The notes under the pieces: generated by a model
Told to the model about the DNA's origin: nothing
The model's input: only the letters and a program-made list of their open reading frames with translations
Database searches by the model: none
DNA from: Sipunculus nudus
Lineage: Eukaryota > Annelida > Sipuncula > Golfingiida > Sipunculidae
DNA: 64,000 bases
Assembly: GCA_026874595.1 (NCBI GenBank)
Contig: CM049319.1
Location: 58,040,917 to 58,104,916, forward strand
Direction: 5' to 3'
Shown here: in pieces, positions 26,901 through 39,200 of the stretch
Numbering within the stretch: the stretch's first letter is position 1
Layout: every line of letters starts with the position of its first letter
Program-made: the position numbers and the translations under genes

Positions 26901-29900
26901 ATGGGCTGTCAGTCCAGGGATGTTACAGGGCCTTACGGACCAGTCCCAGGCACCGCTCGTCTGCTGTGGTATAAAACACACAGATCAATACAGAAATGTA
27001 AACTTGTCTGGTCCAAGAAAACTGGGTCAGTGTGGCTAAGGCTCTGATTGCATCACGAAAAAATGTCAGGTTACGATTTATCTATCCTGTGCCTGGTAGC
27101 TGTTCAGGCGTCTGGCAACAGCCCCCCCCCCCCCCCGGCAGGTCATTTTCCAAGGTTGTATCAGTAAACTGTTCTTACGACCTGTTTCCAGGTGCTATCT
27201 CATCCTGGATATTGATTTAACAGCCAATTAAACTAGCGGTAAATCAAGTCCACCGTCCTATATATTATATGGCTGAAGTCTTAAAATTTTTGCTTGATGC
27301 TACAAACTTCTTCCTAAATGGAATAATGAACCCCCGACATTAGAAATCCCAGCAGACCAGTGCCAAGTGGTGAATGATTTACAGCTAATCTTCCAGATGG
27401 TTCAGCATTTAAGATTTAAACAAACTCGTTCACTTTTGAATTTTTTTTCCCCTGATAGCTGTAATATTGATTTTGCAGGTAATAACACATTCAAATTTTT
27501 CTTCTTTGAAAGTTATCACAGTCCAAAAGTCTAGTAAAATGTGATATTTCCACTTCCACCCACCCCCTGGCCAATAGGAAGAATTTGACTTTTTTTCCTG
27601 TTACATTTCCAGCCCCTGGCCAATAGGAAGAATTTGACCTTTTTCCTGTAAGATTAACAGACAAAATGAACAAGTTTGGATAGGTTGGGCTTTCTTAAAA
27701 GCATGCCCTCTAGACCATAAATATTGAATATCAGTACTTCTTTAACAGAGCTTTATGTGCAATATAGTAATAAAATCTTCCAACAGATGTCACAACCAGA
27801 CAGTTCCTTTTAAAATGATGATTAATCATCATCTGTCTGGATCAGACAATCCTCCCTCAGAAGCAGCTTCCTTAACAACAGCAGCTCTGTCTGTACAATC
27901 TAGGTCACCTGTATCTTTACAAAGGTAAAACCTGCAAAGTGAGGCATTCAAAAAGAAAGTGGCCAAACCTTGCCAGGGGGAATGCCAATCTAATACCACC
28001 AGGACTGTAAAATGTGGGCCAAGGATGTACCCTGGCACAGTTTACTTTTGCTTTTTGCCTTGGCCTCATCACACTAAGTTTGGACGAACCACCCAGTCTA
28101 ATAAAAAAGAACCAGCAGCAACCTTTTGACAGGTTTCAAATAATCTTTTCTGCATCCTACACCCATCTTTTCTTGACCATGTGCTGAGGTCGTAATGAAG
28201 CTCTTCCACCAGTCTCAGACAGGCAAACACACACACGAAAAGGCATTCATTTTCTACCAATCCGTTGGAAAGAGAATTCCCAGACGTTTCCCACATCACA
28301 ATTAATGAAATTTTTTTGGTAACTTGGAACCCGAGCTGCACTGGTATCCTGCACTATTATGGCCTTGCAGCACTGATGAAATCACAGAGCTCTGTGAGTC
28401 TAAACCTCTGCCCCATTCTTAATATGTACGGAAATATGTAATTGGCCAATTTGTTATGTTACTCCAGGCTATATTCAATAACAGCTCACATAACATAAGT
28501 TTGAGGTGCCAGGTTTAGCCATTCAGTCTGAACTATAACAACGTAGGTTAACCCTTTTTACAGAAATGTAAAAACAGAATTTGCAGATTGAAAGTTTGGT
28601 ATCATGATGATAGGATACATCTTTAATAGAAAGGCGACTTTTCCTGCGGAAAGGTTAAACTATTGAGTTATGCCTTCCCATTGGAAAGATGAAAAGTATT
28701 ATGAAACTTAATGAGGAACTTTTTTAAGGCATTCTCATTAATCTCCCTGGGGTGGAAACTACCCAACCCTCTTCTAAAATCCTGGATCCATCCCTGAGAG
28801 CTACATAGAAAGAACTTTATTCAAACTCACTTTCATGTATGTTATTCACATACTATTTAACAGAGTACCAATATAATTACCAACCCTCCAACCCCCCAAA
28901 CTTTGCTTTGTAAGTCCACATACCACTAACAGTTAAACAACTTAATACCAGGTCACCTCCAGAACAAAGCCACTACAAATACCAATCAAAAGCTCTATTA
29001 CAGAGAAATAGCCACAACAATGGGACAGAATTCTTTTAATTGAAATTTGCACATATTGTAACATTGGACCTAGAACTTATAACATACTACATATTAAGGA
29101 AAGAAGGCCCTGAAACATCTATTAAAATACCTGAACTTAAGTCACTGAAATTAGGTGACTGAAATTCAGCAAACAGAAAAATATATATCTAGTGTACATA
29201 AATTAGGTTGAAATTTGCTAATTTGTGTGAATTATTAACACGATGAAAATGTATTTAGATAGAACAGTGGAGACAATATTCACCAGTATTGAAGGTAGAG
29301 AATATTTGTATTGCAGCATTTAAATATCTTCAATTTAGATTAGTTATCAGTTAATAGATTAGTTTTTTTTTAAATATTAACTCCAAAGTGAAACCTCCAC
29401 CATGTTTGTCACCCTCTGAAATAAAATTCTAAATCCGATTTTCATGCATGTTCACCTCTATTTTTGAGACTGCCAAATGACTGCAATCATATCATTTTCT
29501 CAGCTGTTGATTTTCTGCCATTGAAAATTACAGTAATGGTATCACAAACCTTTCCCTAGCCCCATGTTAGGGCACAATGTCATGCTGCTCACTCAAATGA
29601 GCATCAGGACTGATAAATTACCTTTGTTTACTTATAAATGAGTAAAGCTGGTATTTAATTATGCATGTATATATTTAAAATTAAACATGTAATTTTGATA
29701 TTCAGAAGAGAAAAATATCTCAATTAAGTTGAAAATGTTGATATTAAGTCAAGTTAGTTGTCTCAGAACTGACACATATTCTAAACTGTGATTAATTTTG
29801 ATAGTTTGTTTAGGTGAAGTTCAAATGTGAACTTGTATGCTTGAAGAATAGATGAAACCAAAGAAGCACATAACATTTGTTCGTTAGCTTTTTCCTTACT

Positions 29901-32900
29901 AAAATATTTTTAAATGATCTTGTTCATTATGTGTTTTGTGCCCTTCAAAATGGTGTATCTGGAATAGATGTTTACTGTATTATCTGATTTAAGATGATAA
30001 AAATCAAGCTAGCCTAAGATTAGATTAGGATTCTGATCTGGTTAGGGCCAGTTTTAAATCAGTCCACCACAGGATTGTAATCTTGATTAGCCCAGATTAA
30101 AATTTAGATCTGGGTTGGCCCAGTTTAAAATTAGTCCAACACAGGATTGTAAACTTAACCAGCCCAGATCAAAATTCTAATCTGGGCCAGTCTGTTTTAA
30201 AATCAGTCCATCTCAGGATTGTTAACCTGACTGGCCCAGATCAAAATTCTTATCTCGGCTGGCCCAGTTTAAAATCAGTCCAGACCAGATTTAAATCCTG
30301 AAGTCTCCACAACAGGATTTTAATCTGGACCGGCCCAGATCGAAATTTTAATCTGGGCTGGCCCAAAACTGGTCTGGCCCAGATAAGAATTTTGATCTGG
30401 GCCGGTCAAAATCAAAATTTTGATCTGGGCCGGTCAAAATCAAAATTTTGATCTGGGCTGGCCCAGTTATAAATTGGGCCAGATTCTAATCTGGGCTTAA
30501 CATATATATATACATTTTACCTAATCAATATATAGACAATATACATATATATGTATATATACATAAATATATATATATATATATACATAAATATATATAT
30601 ATATATTATATTACCTAATCAACGATGGCAGATCAAAAAGAGATACAGAAAACTGACTAGGTGTGTCTGGAAAAGTCGTCTGTGATCAATTTTCCTTTTC
30701 TGAATCATCCATTTGATCATTATCTAAAAGCTGCATCATACAGTTCTCTTTAGATGTACTGAACAGAAGCCTTTTGATCCCATTTTCTGATCCATCACAT
30801 TAGATTTATAGCCTGCCATTGAATGATTGGAAAAGTCTGACATTGTTATCTCCACCAAGAGGGGATTATGTTTTGCTTGCATTGGTTTGTCTGTATGTTA
30901 GCAACATTACTAAAAAAAATGTTGACCTAATGCAAACCAGTGCAAAGTTTAGGAGTATAAAACAAGGTTTATTTTTAAATGTAATATTGATCCTCTTATG
31001 TCCTGCATATCTACCTTAGTCATCATGATTTCAGCAAAATGGATGTTTCAGACCTGCAAGTTTGGACTAGGACATTTTAAACTAGGATGTATCAGTCTGG
31101 ATATTTCCAAGGTTGTACACTCCATTTTAAAATATTTTGTCAACTGTGTTTCTTCCTGGATATAAATTGAATTTTTAGATTTTGTTTCAATTAAAATTTC
31201 AAGAATTCTCCTTTTTCCTTTGGGAGAATTATTCTATCTTTCTAGGAAGATTCTTGTTCATCCAAAGTTGTATTTTCTTTGACATTATATATACACACAG
31301 ACAGGCAAACCAACCCTGGCAAACATAACCCCCACCCCTTGGCGGAGGTTAAAAATATGTCCAAAATGGGAATGCAAACCTGCACAGAAGTTGGTGTTCA
31401 CAGATGGTGCCCTGGCATGTTGCATGTTAACATTCATCATTCCTTGAACGTTTATTTCCCAAGGAAAACAAATTTGAAAATAACCCTGGAAACTGTGATA
31501 TTGCAGAAAAAATTATCAACACAATGATAAATAATCATCACTGTGCTGTAAATTGATTTTCCGGTTCTTTTCAAGCAAATGACATACTGTTTGACGTCAT
31601 ATTAACCTCTTTGACGTCATGATTCATGCTCCACAGATGGCCATACCGTCACATGTTGTAAGTCCAAGTGGTAATTAAACAATGCTGCACAAGCCCATAA
31701 AATGCTCATCTCAGGGTCATTTAAATGGGGATTTATAGCAAAATCTCACCACTTCAGCATTTTACCACTCTAATGCTATAGGTCAAATTTAAATCAAACT
31801 TTTTTAAGATATCTTGTGAACACACACAAACATAACCGTCTGTGTTGCTTAAAGATTAAATAACTGTGTGACTTACCTAAATTTGAGCCTTGTATATATT
31901 CTAATAAGTCAACTTCAAAGTAGTATTGTTCATGAGTGAGGGGATTGGGAGCAATGTACACTCCAGCTTTGTGGTCTTCACCAGCATAACTGTTCAGAAA
32001 AAAAAAACATTTTGTCATAAAATCTGGCTTCCAGATATCTCTGATTAACAAATATACAGTGAAACCTGTGTAATAAGACCAGGTATGGGACGGTCAAAAC
32101 ATGGTCGAAATTCACAGGTGGTCAGTTATGTATTACTAACCATTATGAAGGCTTTTGTTCACTCAAGGGTGGTCTTATGGCCAGATGGTCTTATAAGATG
32201 TTTTTTTAATGCAGGTTCCACTGAATGTGGATTTCAGAGCAAGGTTCATACAAATGAAGGCTTACAAAATTCAATGACTTTCCGAGACTCCAAAGCCATC
32301 TGTGAGATAGTTTCACCAGTGGAATGCTATACTTGCATGAAACAAAAATAGTGGCAATATACAAAGGGTAAACTCAAATGTTCCTTACTAGATTAAATTA
32401 ACTGACATCCTTTTTTTTTACTTATTTAACTTATTAATAACAGAATGCAGAATCATCGTGAAGGTAAAGAATTGATTGAATGGATTCTCAGAAACAGCAT
32501 CTCAGAATTAACAGGTCTAGTTATTATCAGATTTTATTAATGAATGCCTACCTGACTAGGTCTCCATTGACATTTACCCCTTCAAATCTTCCCTCAGCTG
32601 GCATAGCAACAGGGCCGAGCCCATGACGACACAGCCTTTGAAAGAACTCATCTGGATTTGCATGGTCAAAACGGCCATCAGCTATAGCCATGGCCCGGAC
32701 GGGAAAACCGACATCCTGACGGACTAGTCCCTGTTCCTGATGTCGCCTGTGTTGAGCTCTCAATCTGTTGATCTGCTGCAAGTGAAAACAACATAGACTG
32801 TGTTTTTCCTTTTTGTTAGCAAGGGTTTCAAATATGCCTTAATTGCTAAAGGGAAATTATCACCAGAAATGAAACCCTCAAATAGAAGAAATCAAAATAT

Positions 32901-35900
32901 TGATATATATATAAATAATAATAGATCTGGTTTTTACCCCATAAATCAAAGATTGCTATAACAAGCGCTCAGTTGTAGTTTGAAAATTTTGCAAATGCAA
33001 AATATTCTATTGTAATGTTTTTCATTTATACAAGCATATGAGAAGCTAAGAGAAAAGGGGCCCTCCTACTAGTATATAGTAAAGTTCTTAATATATGACT
33101 GCAAAACTAATACTCTGACATGACTGTCATGAAGAAAAACAGTAAAAGTTTTGAGATACTGTTATGCATATGAAAAATTTACAGATGACAGGCTAGGGGA
33201 CAGAATGGAATTATACCTTTATTTAACTTTCAAGGGAATAATGCATTTAAGTTTAAATTAAAGCCTATTTTTTTAGCATATCCACTTTTTCCACTTTATC
33301 AGATAATTTTTTTTATTTACAAGTTTTATATATTTGTAATAAAAAAATCTGAAATATCAGTTCAAATATCAGAATTCTAAGTTGAAATCATTATTTATCC
33401 AGAGTGTTAGCTCATATCGGGTCATATAATGCATACCCAATTTACATATAATTTTTTTTTTTATTTTTAAATCACAAATGTTTAAACTGAATTTAAAAGA
33501 AAATAATGCCACAACATGGCATCTTCAGATTATTCCTTGATTCACTATTAAAAGGTTTTGTACATTGGAGTTTTCAATACATGCTTAATTTTATTCACCA
33601 AAGTAAAAGATTCAGTAAATTAGACCAAATAAAATCATCTTTTCAAATTACTAAAAAAAACTGTTAGTTGAATGAGGGACATACAACATCATTGTGCTAA
33701 TTACTATCTCAGCTTTAATTTTTTACTGGAATTAATAGTCAATACACACCTAGTGAAGTTTTTACTCTCACTAAGTAAAGAATTACTTATCTGATGAACA
33801 TCCACACTTTCATACTCATAGCAATAGACCACATTGTGGACACAATTAAAAGTGCACTTTAATCACTGTACAAAATCTAAAATGTAGCATAGCCTAGAAT
33901 AAGAATGAATCAAATACAGAAAATTATAACATTCATCTAGATTATGCACCAGCTGGGGGCTGGATGTCTGCAGCCTGAACATGAAAGTAGGTGGTGCCAC
34001 CTACCACAAAATTAAGAAAGCTATCCAAGATGTATATACATGCAAAATTTTAGAGAGATAAGTCAAAACACTGCCGATATATGAATAATTTTGTCCCACA
34101 GCAGACAAACAGACAGATGCTGTGCAAAAAAGTTTGCAGGTGGCACCACCAGTTTGCACATGATAAAGAGCTATGTGAGATCTATAGAGATGAAAAATTT
34201 CAGGAGGATACCTCAAACCAGTTCTGAGATATAAGCCTTGATGTCTGCAGCCTGAACATGAAAGTAGGTGGCGCCACCTGTCATAAAATCCAGAAAGTTA
34301 TCCAGGATAAATACACATGCAGAATTTCAGGTGGATAAGTCAATTCACTGCAGAAAAAATGAGTGATTTTATCCCAAGGCAGATGAACAGATGGACGCTG
34401 TGCAAAAATGTTTGTAGGTGTGCCACCATTTTCTATGTATATTATAACGCTATCCAAGGGCTACATTTTTGCAATTTTTTTCCTAATTGGTCAAACAAGT
34501 CCACAGATATGTGGATTAATGTGTCATAACAGACGCACAGATGGAAGAACTGAAGAGAGGAAAGGTCAGAGGTCAACGCAAAATATTTTGGCACCAGTTC
34601 ATATGTGACCCGATAATTGTGAGAAGTTTCGGGAAAATCTGTCCAGTGGTCTCAGAGTTCTATTCTGGAAACAAACACCATGGCGGCAGCGGAAACCGGT
34701 CAAAACATAATATCCTCAAAATTTTGTATTGGCGGATACAAATATTGTCATTCCTATTGCTTATCAGTATACTTCATCTACTTGCACTTTATTGTTCCCT
34801 ATCCTTGACTTAGTTCCTTTAACCAATAAGAAGTCTTGATTCTAAAGCTCAAATCTAATATATATGTACACTGCTGGCTGAAACGCTATAACCAGTGTCA
34901 GCTCACTGGGACAGGCACCGAACACACAGGGTTAAAGTTGATGTTTTGCAGTATTTTCTTGTTACCTACATTCACTGCAGAGATTAGAGTGATTTTATCC
35001 CAAGGCAGATGAACAGATGGACGCTGTGCAAAATTGGTTGCAGGTGGCGCTACCATTTTCAATGTTTGTTATAAAGCTATCAAAGGGCTACATCTGTGCA
35101 AAATGTTTTTCCTGATCTGTCAAACAAGTTCAAAGATATGTGGATTATTGGGTCAAAACATACAAACAGATGGACGCACTGGAGATAGGAAAGGTCAACC
35201 CAAAATATTTTGGCACCCGATGTTCATTTTAAGTTTCTTAAACATCTGTCCAGTGGTCTCAGAGTTCTATTCCGGAATCAAACGCAATGGCAGTGGAACC
35301 AGGTCAAAAACATAGTATCCACAAAAACTTTGTTTAGGCGGATACAATAAATTAAACCCCTGGAAACAATGCTGGAGCTTCAGCAATTCTCATGTTAAGT
35401 GAGTAAATATAATTCCTGATTTTTTAAAAATTGCATTTTATTTGGGCCAATAATTTCAAAACAATACTCAATTCTGACTTAATGTTTGGTATGTTAATAG
35501 AAAACGTATGGAAGATTATAAATACTTAATAAAAAACAGATCAGTGGTTTCTATATTACTAGGTAGCCTTGAAGTGTCTTTTGGCTTTTTTTTACGGAAA
35601 ACAGAGGTTTTTCCTTGATTTTTGGAAGGAACAAAGTCCTAGTGACCCAATTTTCGGTATGGTAGAAGATTTTGGGAACATCTAACTGTATTAAAATTTT
35701 AGATTCATAGGTTAAACTGTTTCAAAACATGCCCTGATAACGGACAGACAGACGACAAACAAAGGACCACAACTTTAGCTCAGATGACTTATAGTCAGAT
35801 ATATATATATACATATGTATGTGTGTATATCTATATATATATATATATATATAGATGATCTGAGATAGATCACTATAAAATAGATCACTATTTTAATCGC

Positions 35901-36181
35901 ACCTAGGCAGATTTTAAACTCGCCTAATTGATATCAGGCGGTTTTAAACTCGCCTAGATGATACCAGGCGAATTTTAAACTCGCCTAGGCGAGATTAAAA
36001 TCCTGGCCCGCTCCATGATGGTTTTTAATATCGCCTAGGCCAGATTGCGATTGTGATCTCGTCTAGGCGAGTTTAAAATACGTCTAGGCGAGATCACAAT
36101 CACAATCTTGCCTAGGCGAGATCACAATCGCAATCTCGTCTGGGCGAATTTAAAATCCGGCTGGATTTCAATCTCGTCTCT

Positions 36182-36247
<66 letters not shown>

Positions 36248-39200
36248 CAATTTAAAAAACTAGATATTTCTTGGCACCGCAGGTGCCAGAGCATCCCCAG
36301 ACATAGTAGGCCCTGCCCCACCCCCCTTTAAGAATAGGCCCCCATTTTTAGCAGCATATACTGACACTTGACAAGCAATTATTGTTTCTTTCATCTATCA
36401 ATCCACAATCTTTTTGAAGATGTTGATCCTGTGACCTTGACCTTTGACCTCATTACCCCAAAATCAATTGGGATCTTGCTTTTTCAATGGGACATATATA
36501 AGTCAAGTTTGAAATCTATACATCAATAAAAGCAGGAATTATCATCCAGAAACTAATTTTTTGACAGATGGTTCCTGTGGCCTTGACCTTTGACCTGGTG
36601 ACCCCAAAATTGATACTGATCATCCACTTTTATATATAAATCAACAGAGGTCTAGATTTATTGATGGGCCATATATAAGTCAGTTTTGAAATCCATATAT
36701 TAATCCAAGCTTGAATTATCATCTCGGGAAATAATTTTTGGACAGATGGCTCCTGTGATTTACCTTTGACCTTGTGACCTCACAATTAACAGGCGTCTTC
36801 CTCTATTGGCAGGGGGACTGTATGTGCAAGATGAAATGTCTGAGATGAAATGTTTGGCTGAAAATGCATCCAAAATCTTTTTAAAGATGTGTCCTGTGAC
36901 CTTGACCTTTGACTTCATGACCCCAAATAAAAATTTGGGTCTTGCTTTTCCAATGGGACATATACAAGTCAAGTTTGAAAACCATACATCAATAAAAGCA
37001 GGAATTATCTTTCAGAAACTAATTTTTGGACAGATGGCTCCTGTGACCTTCACCTTTGACCTGTGACCTCAAAATTGGTAGGGTTTTTCCTCTCTTGGCA
37101 GGTGAACTATATGTGCAAGATGAAAGATCTGAGATGAAATGTTTGGCTGAAAATGCATCCACATCTTTTTAAAGATGTGTCCTGGGACCTTGACCTTTGA
37201 CCTCATGACCCCAAAATCAATTTGGGTCTTGCTTTTCCAATGGGACCAATACAAGTCAAGTTTGAAATCCATACATCAATAAAAGCAGGAATTATCATCC
37301 AGAAACTAATTTTTGGACAGATGGCTCCTGTGACCTTCACCTTTGACCTTGTGGCCTCAAAATCAATAGGGTTCTTCCTCCCTTGGCAGATGAACTATAT
37401 GTGCATGATAAAAGATCTGAGATGAAATGTGTGGCTGAAAATGCATCCACATCTTTTTAAAGATGTGTCCTGTGACCTTGACCTTTGACCTCATGACCGC
37501 AAAATCAATTTCGGTCTTGCTTTTCCAATGGGACATATACAAGTCAAGTTTGAAATCCATACATCAATAAAAGCAGGAATTATCATCCAAAAACTAATTT
37601 TTGGACAGATTGCTCCTGTGACCTTCACCTTTGACCTTGTGACCTCAAAAATGATAGGGGTCTTCCACTCTTGGCAGGTGAACTATATATGCAAGATGAA
37701 AGATCTGAGATCAATTGTTTGGCTGAAAATGCATCCACAATCTTTTTAAAGATGTGTCCTGTGACCTTGACCTCATGACCCCAAAATCAATTCGGGACTT
37801 GCTTTTCCAATGGGTTATATACAAGTCAAGTTTGAAATCCATACATCCATAAAAGCAGGAATTATCATCCAGAAACTAATTTTTGGACAGATGGCTCCTG
37901 TGACCTTCACCTTTGACCTTGTGACCTCAAAAATGATAGGGGTCTTCCTCTATTGGCAGATGAACTATATGTGCAAGATGAAAGGTCTCATATGAAATGT
38001 TTGGCTTAAAATGCATCCACAGTATCTTTTAAGATGCGAGTCCAGTGACCTTGACCTTTGACCTCATGACCCTAGAACATATAGGGTTCTTACTTTAGTG
38101 GTGGGCCATACATAAGTCATGTTTGAAATCCATATGGCTATCAACACTGGAGATATCATAAGAGGTGTGTGATTTTCACCAAATATGGACAGATTAAAGG
38201 TCAAGGCCACTCTCATGGTAAAGGTCATGACCCAAATGTAATTAGACCTCATCCCATAACCCATCTCTCTACATGTGCATAATATGAAAGAAATCTGTCC
38301 ATTAGTTTTTGACTTATAATGCTTACTGTACTGTCAAGTGGCAATTATGGGGGTATTAAAAGGCGTAAAAACAAAAAAAGGATAATAGGTGGAGCCACCA
38401 GTTTCCGGTATATCCCAAGGCTATCAAAGATCTTTGGTCACCTTGATTTTTGGACCAGTCCATGCAAGCTTACTTTAGATATTTAAGAATTTGTGTTATT
38501 TTCAGCAAAAATGGACCTATTCAAGGTCAAGGTCACTCTCCTAGCAAAGGTCATGACCCCATTTTAAATAGGCTTCGTCCCCTTACCTATATCTATACAA
38601 CTGTAAAGTTTGAAAAAGATCAGTGACATATTTTTTTAGTTATCCCGCTCACAAGGTTTTTCTGCGGCGGCGGATGGACCGTCATGAAACCATAGTATCC
38701 CGACTTTGTCTGGGGATACAATTAATATCTGCCCACACTCATAGAAAAGGTCACTCTCATATAAAAGGTCATGACCCCAATTTCAATATACATCATCCCA
38801 TAACCCATGTCTATGTATATGCATAATATGAAAGAATTCTGTCCATTAGTTTTTGACTTATAATGCTCACAGTACTTTTAAGTGGCAATGATGGGGTATT
38901 AAACGGCACAAAAACAAGTAAAAGAATAACAGGTGGCGCTATCAGTTTCAGATACATGACAACACTATCCTAGATCTTTGGTCAAGTTGATTTTTGGACC
39001 AATCAATGCATCCCTTATTGAGATATTAATGATTTTGTGTGATATGGCAATATTCAAGGTCAAGGCCACTCTCATAGGAAAGGTCATGACCCCAATTTAA
39101 ATAAACATCATTTCATAACCCATATCTATGTATATGCATAATATAAAAGAAATCTGCCCATTAGTTTTTGACTTATAATGCTCACAGTACTGTCAAGTAG

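Larger units (their letters stand above)
23938..31876 (-). other. SPRYD3 intron 3
   Basis: A 7.9-kb intron. It holds a 102-bp tandem duplication (24042-24245), a family-1 repeat (25572-26003), a poly-C run near 27122, a hyper-palindromic element (30009-30500), an AT microsatellite cluster (30505-30606) and two CRE palindromes (31592-31619). No exon seen. Confidence 0.85.

Noticed and set aside
36806-37995. Serial ORFs sharing a KFEIHTSIKAGIIIQKLIFG peptide, suggesting a repeat protein gene
   Set aside because: They follow the ~285-bp DNA array, are interrupted by stops in each unit and have no splice or start context; the similarity exists at DNA level in non-coding linkers too.
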